32,355 nt of DNA from Acidovorax sp. CF316 (GTDB lineage: Bacteria > Pseudomonadota > Gammaproteobacteria > Burkholderiales > Burkholderiaceae_C): positions 1 to 32,355 of the forward strand of contig NZ_AKJX01000169.1 of the NCBI RefSeq assembly GCF_000276605.1, written 5' to 3'. A program made the position numbers and the translations under genes. Numbering within the stretch: the stretch's first letter is position 1; each line of letters begins with the position of its first letter. The notes under the pieces were generated by a model, which was not told the origin of the DNA, did no database searches, and saw only the letters and a program-made list of their open reading frames with translations. Below, piece after piece: positions 1 through 10,300 of the stretch.

Positions 1-1
1 G

Positions 2-1726
2 GCCACCGGCCGCCGCCGCTGCGTGCGCGCGGTGGGGGAGGCCGAGCATGATGCGCATGGCGAGCCGCGGCGCCTGGTGGGGGCGCTGCAGGACATCACC
101 GAGCGCAAGGCGCTCGAACGGCGCCTGGCCGACAGCGAACGCTTCGTGCGCGAGATCACCGACAACCTGCCCCTGCGCATCTCCTATGTGGATGCGCAGG
201 GCTGCTACCGCTTCGTCAACCAGCGCCAGAGCGAGCGCTTTGGCCGGCCGCGCGAGGAGATCCTGGGGCGCACGCGCGCCCAGCTGCTGGGCAGCCCCGA
301 CGATCCCACGGTGGCGCAGGCCTTCCGCGCTGCCATCCACGGCACGGCACAGCGCTTCGAGTTCAAGGAGGAGGCCTTCGGCCAGGCCCGGACGATCGAA
401 AGCCAGCTCATCCCCGATACCGGGACCGATGGCCGCATCAAAGGCATCTTCACCATCGGCATCGATGTCACCGAGCGCAAGGCCACGGAGCGCACGCTGC
501 GCGACATCACCGACATCTTCGACAACACCACCGACTTTGTCATACAGACCGACTGGCGTGGGCAACTGCAATACATGAATCCTGCCGCGCGGCGTGCCCG
601 CGGCCTGGAGCTCGGTGCATCGGTGCAAGGAGACGATTACGAGCAGTTCAATACGGAAGAAACCCTCCGCCGCCACAGGGACGAGATCATGCCGGCCGTG
701 CGTCGGGACGGGGTGTGGCTGGGAGAGACCACGGTGCTGGGACAGGGCGGGCGCATCGTACCGGTGGACCATATGGTGATTGCGCACCGGGACGCGCAGG
801 GGCGCATCTCGCGCTATTCGGCGGTGATGCGCGACATCTCCGCCGAGGTGCAGGCACGCCAGCAGCTGCAGTTGCAGACCATCATCCTGCATTCCATTGC
901 CGAGACCATTCCGGCCGTGGTGGCGGTGGTCGGCAGCGATGGCAACTACCGCTTCGCCAACCGGGCCTTCGAGCTGTGGTGCGGGCGGCCGCGCGGCATG
1001 GTCGTGGGCCGGTCGCTGCAGGAGGTGCTGGGAGAGGATGACTACCAGCGCAGCCTGCCCTGGGTGCAGCGCGCCCTGGCCGGCGAGACCGTGAGCTTCG
1101 AGAAGGAATATGCGGGCCGGGCACACAACCGGCACATGGCCATCTCCTTCATCCCCCTGCGGGTCGATGGGAGCGCGGTGGAGGGCTTCGTGGCCATGGC
1201 GCAGGACATCACCGAGCACCGCGAGGAAGCGCACCGCCTGCTCATGCTCAGCGAGCGCGATGCGCTGACCGGCGTGCTCAACCGGGCTGGCTTCGAGCGC
1301 TACCTGCAGCACAAGGTGCTGGAGGGTGATGCGGCCGGCCTGGCGCTGCTGTACATCGACCTGGACCGCTTCAAGCCCATCAACGACACCCATGGGCACC
1401 CGGTCGGGGACGAGGTGTTGCGCCAGTTCGCGGCGCGGCTGCAGGCCGCCGTGCGTCCCACCGACGCGGTGGCGCGGCTGGGTGGGGACGAGTTCGCCAT
1501 CGTGCTCTCGGGCGTGCGCGAGAAGGCCCATGCCGATACCGTGGCCGACAAGGTCGTCGAGGCGGCCCATGCCCCCTTCTACACGGGCGCGCTCCAGCTG
1601 GAGATCGGTGCCAGCGTGGGCGTTGCGCAGGGCGCTGCGGACGGCCAGGGCTGGCAGGGCCTGGTGGCCCGGGCCGATGCCATGGTCTACCGTGCAAAAG
1701 CCGAAGGGCGGGGACGGCGCGCTTGA
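2..1726 (+). CDS. PAS-repeat diguanylate cyclase (5' end outside window)
   Basis: The frame is open from base 2, so the N-terminus lies upstream of the window. What remains starts with the tail of one PAS domain (ends GALQDITERK), followed by three further PAS domains at about 115-490, 490-870 and 870-1230, each closing with a D-I/V-T-E or DIS-type linker. The C-terminal GGDEF domain (about 1250-1715) has an intact GGDEF at 1481-1495 and an RxxD inhibitory site (RPTD, 1454-1465) exactly five residues before it. By family knowledge this is a cyclase that makes cyclic di-GMP from two GTP and is subject to product inhibition. No membrane segment is visible in the part present. It converges on msrA with a 19-base gap. 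The input signal is unknown; PAS domains could bind haem, flavin or a small ligand. Confidence 0.9.
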   Translation, partial: ATGRRRCVRAVGEAEHDAHGEPRRLVGALQDITERKALERRLADSERFVREITDNLPLRISYVDAQGCYRFVNQRQSERFGRPREEILGRTRAQLLGSPDDPTVAQAFRAAIHGTAQRFEFKEEAFGQARTIESQLIPDTGTDGRIKGIFTIGIDVTERKATERTLRDITDIFDNTTDFVIQTDWRGQLQYMNPAARRARGLELGASVQGDDYEQFNTEETLRRHRDEIMPAVRRDGVWLGETTVLGQGGRIVPVDHMVIAHRDAQGRISRYSAVMRDISAEVQARQQLQLQTIILHSIAETIPAVVAVVGSDGNYRFANRAFELWCGRPRGMVVGRSLQEVLGEDDYQRSLPWVQRALAGETVSFEKEYAGRAHNRHMAISFIPLRVDGSAVEGFVAMAQDITEHREEAHRLLMLSERDALTGVLNRAGFERYLQHKVLEGDAAGLALLYIDLDRFKPINDTHGHPVGDEVLRQFAARLQAAVRPTDAVARLGGDEFAIVLSGVREKAHADTVADKVVEAAHAPFYTGALQLEIGASVGVAQGAADGQGWQGLVARADAMVYRAKAEGRGRRA

Positions 1727-1745
1727 GGCGGCACCGGCCCGGAAC

Positions 1746-2474
<729 letters not shown>

Positions 2475-2532
2475 GGTGGAGCGCCTTTGTCGGAAGGTGG
2501 AGTGAGTGTGATGCGGAGATACCTGGCCCTGC

Positions 2533-4356
2533 TCAGCCAAACGTAAAGGCGTAGGCGTCGACAGGGGCATCCAGGAACTCGATGCGGAAGGTGCGTTCGC
2601 GGATCTCTCCGCTCTGGCGTACCAGCTGGTACAGGCGCTGGTCGGTCACCGTGCCCGTGCCGTCGGCGGCCACGTCCGTGCCATGGGCCGCACCAGGGGC
2701 CTGGCCATCGACCGTGACCTTGAAGCGCACGGGCTTGCCGCCCGCACCCGGCCCCAGCACCAGATGCAGGTCGCGTGCCTGGAAGCGGTAGACGATGCCG
2801 CCGCTGCCGCCCGCCAGCGTGGCGCGCTCGGCGCCCACCGTCCACTGGCCGGCCAGGCCCCAGGCATTGAGCGCCGGGCGGGCCGGAGCGGTGTAGGTCG
2901 TGGCCCGGTCGCGCACGGCGGGCTCGGCCGAGGCGAAGTTCTCGGCCCGCTCATAGCCCAGGTAGGTTTCGTGCGAGCGCACCGCGCTGAGGTCGGCGGG
3001 CTGGTGCACGCCCTGGGCTGCCACCTGGGCCAGACCGTCCTGCACCGGGGCAGCGGCACCGGCCTCGCGCAGCAACTGCTGGATGGCGCGCTCCGACTCG
3101 GCGTAGTTGCCCTCGCCGAAGTGGTGGTAGCGCATGCGGCCCTGGGCGTCGATCAGGTAGTGCGCGGGCCAGTAGCGGTTCTGGAAGGCGCGCCAGATCG
3201 CGTAGTTGTTGTCGATGGCCACGGGGTAGGTGATACCCAGGTCGCGCACGGCCTTGGCCACGTTGGCAGCATCGCGCTCGAAGGCGAACTCGGGCGCATG
3301 CACGCCCACCACCACCAGGCCCTGGTCCCTGTACTTCTCGGCCCAGGCCTTCACATACGGCATGGCGCGCAGGCAGTTGATGCACGAATAGGTCCAGAAA
3401 TCCACCAGCACCACCTTGCCACGCAGGCCGGCCGTGGTGAGCGCCGGGGAGTTGAGCCACTGCACGGCGCCGTCGAGCGAGGGCACTTCGCCCTGGTCGG
3501 GCAATGACCCGGTACCACTGCCGTTGGCCGCCATCATGGACGGGCCGGCCCCATTGGCGGCGGCCATCATGGCGCCGCTGCCCTGCATCATCATCGACGG
3601 GCCGCCGCTCATGGCCATGGCGCTGCCCTGGGGTTCGCCACCCAGCCGGTTCACCAGGGCCTGCTCGATGCCCCCGGTGGATGCCGTCGACAGCCGGGCC
3701 AGCACACCCGTGTCCAGCCCCAGCGCAATCGCCGCCACGCCGGCCAGCATCGCGGCGCCCAGCCCGCGGCGCACCCACTCGCCCACGCCCAGCGAGCGCT
3801 TGAGCGCGGCGAACACCCGGCCACCGAGCAGCAGGGCCGCGGCCATCGACGTGGCCGCGCCGGCCGCATAGGCCAGCAGCAGCAGGCTGGTGCCCACGCT
3901 GGCGCCCTGCAGGGCCGCACCGGTGAGTATCAGGCCCAACACCGGCCCGGCGCAGGGAGCCCACAGCAGGCCCGTGGCCACGCCCAGCAGCAGCGATGCG
4001 CCCACGCGCGGCTGACCATCGCCCTGGGCCGTCTGCGACAGGCGGTCGCCCGCGGCGACCAGGGGGCGGGTCATGCGCTCGGACAGGCCCGGCCACAGCA
4101 GGGCCAGGCCGAACACCGCCAGCAGCACCAGCGCCGCCCAGCGGCCATACTGGTTGGCGGCCACCACCCAGCCGCCACCCACGGCGGCCAGCGTGGCCAC
4201 GGCCGCGAAGGTCAGCGCCATGCCGGCCAGCAAGGGCAGGCCGCTGCGCGAAAAGGGCTGGCTGGCACGCGAGAAGACAAACGGCAGCACGGGCAGGATG
4301 CAGGGGCTGACGATGGTCAGCACCCCGCCCAGGTAGGCCAGGAGGATGAGCAGCAT
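2533..4356 (-). CDS. dipZ: DipZ-like thiol reductase: CcdA/DsbD membrane domain + TlpA thioredoxin + C-terminal beta domain
   Basis: 607 aa in three parts. Residues 1-220 are a multi-helix CcdA/DsbD membrane domain with one cysteine in each half (SPC19 and APC135), the pair that carries electrons across the membrane. Residues 285-435 are a TlpA-like thioredoxin domain with an active-site C325-I-N-C328. Residues 495-607 resemble the beta-rich C-terminal domain of Mycobacterium DipZ-type proteins. The segment joining the first two parts (246-276) is rich in Met, Gly and Ala and carries nine methionines. The start at 4356 gives the expected first helix; a GAGGA ribosome site overlaps the msrB stop, 11 bases upstream. 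Likely role, inferred: passing cytoplasmic reducing power to periplasmic or outer-face thiols, with MsrA and MsrB as obvious clients. Confidence 0.88.
   Translation of the reverse strand: MLLILLAYLGGVLTIVSPCILPVLPFVFSRASQPFSRSGLPLLAGMALTFAAVATLAAVGGGWVVAANQYGRWAALVLLAVFGLALLWPGLSERMTRPLVAAGDRLSQTAQGDGQPRVGASLLLGVATGLLWAPCAGPVLGLILTGAALQGASVGTSLLLLAYAAGAATSMAAALLLGGRVFAALKRSLGVGEWVRRGLGAAMLAGVAAIALGLDTGVLARLSTASTGGIEQALVNRLGGEPQGSAMAMSGGPSMMMQGSGAMMAAANGAGPSMMAANGSGTGSLPDQGEVPSLDGAVQWLNSPALTTAGLRGKVVLVDFWTYSCINCLRAMPYVKAWAEKYRDQGLVVVGVHAPEFAFERDAANVAKAVRDLGITYPVAIDNNYAIWRAFQNRYWPAHYLIDAQGRMRYHHFGEGNYAESERAIQQLLREAGAAAPVQDGLAQVAAQGVHQPADLSAVRSHETYLGYERAENFASAEPAVRDRATTYTAPARPALNAWGLAGQWTVGAERATLAGGSGGIVYRFQARDLHLVLGPGAGGKPVRFKVTVDGQAPGAAHGTDVAADGTGTVTDQRLYQLVRQSGEIRERTFRIEFLDAPVDAYAFTFG
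3529..3621 (-). other. Methionine-rich linker within DipZ
   Basis: Residues 246-276 of the DipZ-like protein hold nine Met (247, 249, 255-257, 263, 264, 274, 275) in a Gly/Ala/Ser background between the last membrane helix and the thioredoxin domain. If the usual CcdA/TlpA topology holds, it faces the periplasm. Confidence 0.85.
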
Positions 4357-4367
4357 GGCGTCGGTCC

Positions 4368-4871
4368 TCAGGCGGCGCCGGCCGTGAAGCTGAGCGACAG
4401 GCCGTTCATGCAGTAGCGCAGGCCGGTGGGCTGGGGACCATCGTTGAAGACATGGCCCAGGTGGCCGCCGCAGCGGCGGCAGTGCGCCTCGGTGCGCGCC
4501 ATGCCGAGAGTGCGGTCCGTGCGCGTGGCCACGGCGTTGTCCAGCGGCTTCCAGAAGCTGGGCCAGCCGGTGCCGCTGTCGAACTTGGTCTTCGATGAAA
4601 ACAGCGGCAGGGCGCAGCCGGCGCAGGCGAAGGTGCCGGCGCGGTGCTCCTGGTTGAGCGGGCTGCTGCCGGGCCGCTCGGTGTTTTCGTGGCGCAGCAC
4701 GGCGTACTGCGCGGGCGTGAGCTTGGCGCGCCACTGGGCGTCGGTGAGGGTCACCTCGAAGACCTCGCTGCTGCCTGCAGCCGCCGGCGCACTGCGGTGC
4801 GAGAACAGGGCGGCCAGCGCCAGGGCGCTGGCGGATCCGGTGAACAGGAGATGGCGGCGGGTGGTGGTCAT
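4368..4871 (-). CDS. msrB: Peptide-methionine (R)-S-oxide reductase MsrB, Tat-exported, 1-Cys type
   Basis: 167 aa. MsrB reduces the R-epimer of methionine sulfoxide, complementing MsrA. Two CxxC pairs (C83/C86 and C131/C134) form the structural zinc site. The catalytic cysteine is C154 in LRYCMNG, followed by the usual SLSF end. The position that holds the resolving cysteine in two-Cys enzymes (GCGWPSF) is Thr101 (SGTGWPSF), so this is a 1-Cys enzyme. The N-terminus reads TTTRRHLLF followed by a hydrophobic stretch and an Ala-rich cleavage region, a good Tat signal. It is the first gene of the minus-strand trio, 141 bases from the divergent response-regulator gene. Confidence in function is very high; export is inferred from the signal. 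Confidence 0.96.
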   Translation of the reverse strand: MTTTRRHLLFTGSASALALAALFSHRSAPAAAGSSEVFEVTLTDAQWRAKLTPAQYAVLRHENTERPGSSPLNQEHRAGTFACAGCALPLFSSKTKFDSGTGWPSFWKPLDNAVATRTDRTLGMARTEAHCRRCGGHLGHVFNDGPQPTGLRYCMNGLSLSFTAGAA

Positions 4872-4927
4872 GGTGTCCTCGGTCGGTAGATGGAACGAAG
4901 CTTAGGTTCGGCCCCATCGCCAAGTCC

Positions 4928-4952
4928 TCACGCAAACTTCAAAAATTCGTGA
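4928..4952. promoter_or_regulatory. Candidate operator between msrB and the response regulator
   Basis: An inverted repeat TCACG-N15-CGTGA sits almost exactly midway between the two divergent starts: 56 bases before msrB and 60 bases before the chosen response-regulator ATG. The middle is AT-rich (CAAACTTCAAAAATT), unlike the surrounding DNA. It could bind the adjacent OmpR-type regulator and control both directions. Five-base arms can arise by chance. Confidence 0.35.
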
Positions 4953-5012
4953 TAACTCGGCAGGCCCGGATTGCGCACAATGCAGGCATCCGATGGCCCG
5001 CCTGACCCCCTA

Positions 5013-5738
5013 ATGTCCACACCCCCCTCCAAACGCGTGCTGCTGGTCGAAGACGACGCCCACATCGCCGACCTGCTGTCCATGCACCTGCGCGACGAGG
5101 GCCTGCTGGTGGTGCACTGCGCCCGGGGCGACGACGGCCTGGCGCAGCTGGAGCGCGGCGGTGACTGGGATGCGCTGGTGCTCGACCTGATGCTGCCGGG
5201 CGTGGATGGCCTGGAAATCTGCCGGCGCGCCCGCGCCATGGCGCGCTACGTGCCCATCATCATCATCAGCGCCCGGGCCAGCGAGGTGCACCGCATCCTG
5301 GGCCTGGAGATCGGCGCCGACGACTACCTGCCCAAGCCGTTCTCGGTGCTGGAACTGGTGGCCCGCGTGCGCGCCCTGCTGCGCCGGGCAGAGGCCATGG
5401 CGCAGAACGCGCGGGCCGCGGCAGGCAGCCTGTCGGTGGCCGGCCTGGCCATGGACCCGGTGGCGCGGGACGCACGGCTGGCGGGTCAGCCGCTCGACCT
5501 GACACCGCGCGAGTTCGACCTGCTGTACTTCTTCGCACGCCAGCCGGGCAAGGTGTTCTCGCGCATGGACCTGCTCAACGCCGTCTGGGGCTACCAGCAC
5601 GAGGGCTACGAGCACACGGTCAACACCCACATCAACCGCCTGCGCGCCAAGATCGAGGCCGACCCGGCGCAGCCGGCACGCATCCTCACCGTCTGGGGGC
5701 GCGGCTACAAGTTCGCCGGCCCCGAGGGCGCGCCATGA
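5013..5738 (+). CDS. OmpR/PhoB-family response regulator
   Basis: 241 aa. The N-terminal receiver domain has the acidic pair D14-D15, phospho-acceptor D58 (LVLDLMLPG), the switch Ser86 (IIIISA) and K108 (YLPKPFS). The C-terminal half is an OmpR-type winged helix ending in RLRAKIE..ILTVWGRGYKF. It is a phosphorylation-dependent transcription factor. The ATG at 5013 fits the family N-terminus (KRVLLVEDD); an upstream in-frame ATG at 4980 and TTG at 4971 would add residues with no family counterpart, and no start has a strong ribosome site. The stop overlaps the kinase ATG in an ATGA, so the two are translationally coupled. Divergence from msrB-dipZ-msrA makes that operon the likeliest target, by inference. 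Confidence 0.93.
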   Translation: MSTPPSKRVLLVEDDAHIADLLSMHLRDEGLLVVHCARGDDGLAQLERGGDWDALVLDLMLPGVDGLEICRRARAMARYVPIIIISARASEVHRILGLEIGADDYLPKPFSVLELVARVRALLRRAEAMAQNARAAAGSLSVAGLAMDPVARDARLAGQPLDLTPREFDLLYFFARQPGKVFSRMDLLNAVWGYQHEGYEHTVNTHINRLRAKIEADPAQPARILTVWGRGYKFAGPEGAP

Positions 5739-7252
5739 GGCTCACCCTGACCCAGCGGCTGTCGCTGGTGTTCGCCGTGCTGCTGCTGGTATGCAGCGGC
5801 ACCTCGGCCTGGATGCAGGTGCGCTCCAACCGCATGCACGAGCTGGAGGTGGTGCAGGGCCTGTCGCGCGACCTGGCCGCCAGCATCGCCCGCGATGCCC
5901 AGCTCACCGATGCCGACGGCCTGATGCCCGACGCCGTGCGCAAGCTCTTCAACCAGCTCATGGTGGTCAACCCCAGCGTGGAGGTCTACCTGCTCGGGCC
6001 CGACGGGCAGATTGCCGGCCATGCAGCACCCGAGGGCCGGCTGCGCCGCGACCGGGTGGACCTGGCGCCCCTGCGCCGCATGATCGATGGCGCGCCGCTG
6101 CCCATCCTGGCCGACGACCCGCGCAGCACCGATGGGCGCAAGGTCTTCAGCGCCGCGCCGCTGCGCGTGCATGGGCGCGACGTGGGTTTCATCTACGTGG
6201 TGCTGCTCGGCGAAGCGCACGACCTGGTGGCGGCACAGGGCTCGACCAATGCGGTGCTGACCACGGCGCTGTGGTCCATCGCCATGGTCGCGCTGCTGTG
6301 CCTGGCGGCGGGCCTGGTGGCTTTCACCTTGATCACGCGGCCGCTGCGCCGCCTGACCGAAACCGTGCGCCGTTTCGACATGACCGGTGCACAGCCACCC
6401 GTGCCGGCCGTGGCGCCACCACCACCGACGCCGGACAGCCGCGACGAGATCGCGGTGCTCGATGGAGCCTACCGCCAGATGGTGGCGCGCATCGGCGAGC
6501 AATGGCAGGTGCTGAGCCGCCAGGACCAGGAGCGCCGCGAACTGATCGCCAACGTCTCGCACGACCTGCGCACGCCGCTTTCCTCGCTGCACGGCTACCT
6601 CGAGACCCTGCTGCTCAAGGACGCGACGCTGCAACCGGCCGAGCGCCAGCGCTACCTGGGGATTGCGCTGGACCAGAGCCGCAAGGTGGGCACGCTGGCG
6701 CAGAGCCTGTTCGAGCTGGCACGGCTCGAATACGGCTTCGTCCAGCCCGAGGCCGAGCCCTTTGCCATGGCCGACCTGGTGCAGGATGTGTTCCAGAAGT
6801 TCGAACTCGGGGCGCAGGAGCGCCGGGTGGCGCTGCAGGCCGACATCGCGCCGCAGCTGCCGCCCGTGCATGCCGACCTGGGCCTGGTCGAAAGGGTGCT
6901 GACGAACCTGCTGGACAACGCCCTGCGCCACACACCGCCAGGCGGCACCGTGACGGTGCTGCTGGCCCGGGAGGGCGATGCCCTGTCCGTGCAGGTGCAG
7001 GACACCGGGCCTGGCATTGCACCGGAACTGCGCGAGGGGCTGTTCGAGCGCCCCTTCGCCATGGGGGGCGCGCGGCGCGGCGGCGGCCTGGGGTTGCGCA
7101 TTGCGCACCGCATCCTGGCACTGCATGGCAGCCGCATCACGCTGGTGGAAACAACGGCGCCCGGCGCTTCATTTCGCTTCACCTTGCCCTGGGCTGGCGA
7201 GGTGCCCGGTGGGCCCGCGCGCGCTGGAGCGAGGGCGGCACCGTCGTCTTAA
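5735..7252 (+). CDS. Membrane sensor histidine kinase
   Basis: 505 aa. Membrane helices at about 9-27 and 174-198 flank a periplasmic sensor region of about 145 residues with no family I recognise. A HAMP-like segment follows (RPLRRLTETVRRF), interrupted by a Pro-rich stretch at 221-233. Next come the H-box with phospho-accepting H276 (NVSHDLRTPLSS), the N-box (N391-LLDNALRH), G1 (D423-TGPGIAP) and G2 (GGGLGLRIA). All catalytic motifs are intact. It should phosphorylate the response regulator encoded just upstream (4-base overlap). Only two cysteines are present, C20 and C189, one in each membrane helix; the sensor region has several Met but no Cys. A redox or hypochlorous-acid signal is plausible from the msr neighbours but is not shown by the sequence. 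Confidence 0.93.
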   Translation: MRLTLTQRLSLVFAVLLLVCSGTSAWMQVRSNRMHELEVVQGLSRDLAASIARDAQLTDADGLMPDAVRKLFNQLMVVNPSVEVYLLGPDGQIAGHAAPEGRLRRDRVDLAPLRRMIDGAPLPILADDPRSTDGRKVFSAAPLRVHGRDVGFIYVVLLGEAHDLVAAQGSTNAVLTTALWSIAMVALLCLAAGLVAFTLITRPLRRLTETVRRFDMTGAQPPVPAVAPPPPTPDSRDEIAVLDGAYRQMVARIGEQWQVLSRQDQERRELIANVSHDLRTPLSSLHGYLETLLLKDATLQPAERQRYLGIALDQSRKVGTLAQSLFELARLEYGFVQPEAEPFAMADLVQDVFQKFELGAQERRVALQADIAPQLPPVHADLGLVERVLTNLLDNALRHTPPGGTVTVLLAREGDALSVQVQDTGPGIAPELREGLFERPFAMGGARRGGGLGLRIAHRILALHGSRITLVETTAPGASFRFTLPWAGEVPGGPARAGARAAPSS

Positions 7253-7273
7253 GCGTTTACACCTAGGCCGGCT

Positions 7274-7281
7274 TGTAGGAC
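7274..7281 (+). repeat. Intergenic TGTAGGAC motif, copy 1
   Basis: TGTAGGACAA lies between the histidine kinase and the GGDEF-EAL gene. The same octamer occurs, in either orientation, in three other non-coding places in the window. Confidence 0.5.
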
Positions 7282-7363
7282 AAGACCGCCACTTCCTGGC
7301 ATGTAATTTTTTGCTACCGCCGAAGGGCGGTCGGATGTAAGAATGGTCCATCCTGGCATAACA

Positions 7364-7375
7364 GGGGGAGGGAGG
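7364..7375 (+). promoter_or_regulatory. Strong ribosome-binding site for a TTG start
   Basis: A purine run (GGGGGAGGGAGG) ends four bases before the TTG at 7380. It supports that codon as the true start of the GGDEF-EAL protein, whose first residues lead straight into a membrane helix. No in-frame ATG lies nearby. Confidence 0.7.
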
Positions 7376-7379
7376 CCCA

Positions 7380-10300
7380 TTGCTTCTGCGCTCGAGCTTC
7401 GAAACGAAGGTCCTGGCTGCGTTCATCGCTGCCGCTGCGGTGGTGGCCGGCGTCACCGTGATGGGCTGGAAGCTGGCCGACGATGCCGAGGAGGCGACCG
7501 GCTGGGTGGCCCACACCCACCAGGTGCTGGGCAACGTGGCCCATATCCGTGCCAACACCCTGCAGATCGAGCTGAGCACGCAGAGCTTTCGCGTCACCGG
7601 GGACCCCGCGCACATCACCGAGCGCGACGCGGCGGCCGAGGCCCGCGAAGCCATGCTGTCGCAGCTGCGGCAGCTCACCGCCGACAACGCCTTGCAGCAG
7701 GAGCGCTGGACCCTGCTGCGCCAGATGGTGGACGAGCGGCTGGCTATCTCGCGGCGCGTGGAAATGCTGCGCAAGACCCAGGGGCAGGAGGCCGCCAACG
7801 CCTACGTGGCCACGGCCCCGCTGCAGAAGACGCGCGACCGCATCCATGAACTGCTGCGCGGCCTGGAGTTCGAAGAGGCCGCACTCCTGCGCGAGCGCAC
7901 CGAAGCGCAGCTGCGCACCCGCCGCCTGCTGCTGGCAGCCAATGGCATTGCGGTGCTGGTGCTGGCAGCCCTGCTGGCGGGCGCCTATGCGCTGATCAAG
8001 AGCCAGCTGCGCGAAACCCGCCAGGCCCAGCGCGCCCTGTCGGACAGCGAGGAGAGCCTGGCCACCACCATGCAGTCGATTGGCGATGCCGTGCTGGCCA
8101 CCGACACCGAAGGCCGCGTGACGCGGATGAACCCGGTGGCCGAGCAACTGACCGGCTGGACTTTCGAGATGGCGCGCGGCCTGCCCATCGACGTGGTGTT
8201 CCGCATCATCAACGAGATCACGCGCGGGCCGGCGGTGGTGCCGGTTGCCCAGGTGCTGGCCACCGGGGTGGTCCATGAGCTGGCCAACCATACGACCCTG
8301 ATCGCCCGCGATGGCACGGAGTGCCCGATCGCCGACAGTGCGGCCCCCATCCGCAACAGCGCCGGCGAGGTGACGGGTGTGGTGCTGGTGTTCCGCGACG
8401 AGAGCCTGGCCCGCCAGGCCCAGCGCCTGATCGTGGACGCCAACACGCTGCTGGAGCAGCGGGTACAGGAGCGCACGGCGCAGCTGCGTGCCAGCGAAGA
8501 CCATCTCTACAGCGTGATCAACAGCGTGCCGGCGGTGCTGGCTTTTGTGGATGTCGACCAGCGCTATGTGTACGTCAACGCGCAGCACAAGGCGCTGTAT
8601 GCACCGGACCGCGACGAGGTTCGGGGGCGCACGGTGCGCGAGATCATCGGGGAAGAGCGCTATGCCCATGCTGCGCCGATGATCGAACGGGTTCTTCAGG
8701 GCGAGCGGCAAAGCTACGACTGGCAACCTGTTCCTGGCATGTGGCAGGCCATCGAATGCATACCCAAGCGCGACGACAGCGGGCGCATCCAGGGATACTA
8801 CGTGCTGGGCTCCGACATCACCGTGCGCAAGCAGGCCGAAGACAAGGTGCTGGCGCTCAACACCGAGCTGGAAGACCATGTGCAGCGCCTGGAGCACACC
8901 ACCCGGGCCCTGAAGACCCTGAGCGCCGGCAACCGCACCATGCTGCGTGCCGTGGACGAGCAGGACCTGCTCTCCAGCATGTGCGAGGCCATCGTCACGG
9001 CAGGGGGCTATGCCATGGCCGTGGTGTGGTGCCGCCCGGCCGATGCGGCTGCGGGCAGCCTGCTGGTGCCTGTGGCCGAAAGCGCCCACCCGAGGGCGCA
9101 GCCCTGGCTGCGCGCGTTGAACGCGCGCTGGCAGGCGGGCGACATGGGCCAGGGCGTGCTCGGGGATGCGTTCCGTTCGGGGCTGGCCAGCGTGGGGCAG
9201 GGCGGGGAGCCGCCCGGCCTCGACGGCCCGGCCTGGCTGGCCGGCATGCCGGCCGCGGCCTCGGTACTGGCCTGCCCGCTGCGGGTGGATGGCGAGGTGA
9301 TCGGCGCCCTGGCGATCTACAGCAACCGGCCGAAGATGTTCGAGCCCGACGAGATCACCTTCCTCGTCGAGTCGGCCGATGACCTGGCCTTTGGCGTGGC
9401 GACGCTGCGCCATCGCAGCGAGCAGGCCAGGGTGCAGGAGGCCATGCAGCAGATGCGCCGCTACGACGCCCTCACCGGCCTGCCCAACGAAGCGCAGTTC
9501 ACCGAGATCCTGGTGTCCGCCATCAACGCCGGCCAGCAGTTCGCGGTGCTGCAGGCCAATGTGGAGCGGCTCAGCGAGATCAACGACGCCCTGGGCTTCT
9601 GCTATGGCGACCAGATCCTCCAGGAGGTCGGGGCCCGCCTGGTCCACGCCGTGCCCGCATCGGCCACCGTGGGGCGGCTGCGCGGTGATGAATTCGCCAT
9701 CCTGCTGCCGCAGTGCAATGCGCAGGCCGCGGTGGCCATGGTGCGCACCGTGGATGCCGTGCTGGCCCAGCCGTTTCCGATTGCCGACATCTCGATGGAA
9801 GTCTCGGTCACGGCCGGGGTGGCCCTGTTCCCGGCGCATGGAGAAACCCCGCACGACCTGTACCGCCACATGGACACGGCGGTGCACCAGGCCAAGAAGG
9901 CCGGGGTCGGGCATGTGGTCTTCGACCCGGCCAAGAGCCAGCACCGCAACCAGGCGCACCGCCTGCAGATGGCGGGTGAGCTGCGGCGTGCCATCGAGAA
10001 CGGCGATCTGGCGCTGTACCTGCAGCCCAAGATCGACATGGTCACCGGGCAGGTGCGCGGGGCCGAGGGCCTGGTGCGCTGGCGCCATGCGGAGCGCGGC
10101 CTGCTCATGCCGGGCGACTTCATCGGACTGGCCGAGCACACAGGGCTGATCAAGCCGCTGACCGAGTGGGTGATGGAAGCCAGCCTGCGGCTCAACCATG
10201 GGTGGGCCGCCAAGGGGGTGGCCCTGCCGATTGCCGTGAACCTGTCCGCGCGCAACCTGCGCGACGAATCCCTGCTGCAGACCATACGCCAGCTGCAGGC

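Noticed and set aside
7316..7331. ACCGCC-GAAG-GGCGGT stem as a terminator of the histidine kinase gene
   Set aside because: The T-run lies before the stem on the plus strand, not after it, so it does not have terminator geometry for that gene.
7294..7359. Sigma-54-like promoter (TGGCAT...TTGC) and a TCCTGGCAT direct repeat before the GGDEF-EAL gene
   Set aside because: The spacing between GG and GC is 13 bases rather than the required 10. The 9-base direct repeat is real but too little to call a site.
7314..10199. Very long open frame on the minus strand opposite the GGDEF-EAL gene
   Set aside because: It is antisense to a gene with clear domains, encodes a Gln/His/Gly/Arg-rich sequence of no family, and arises from GC-rich third codon positions.
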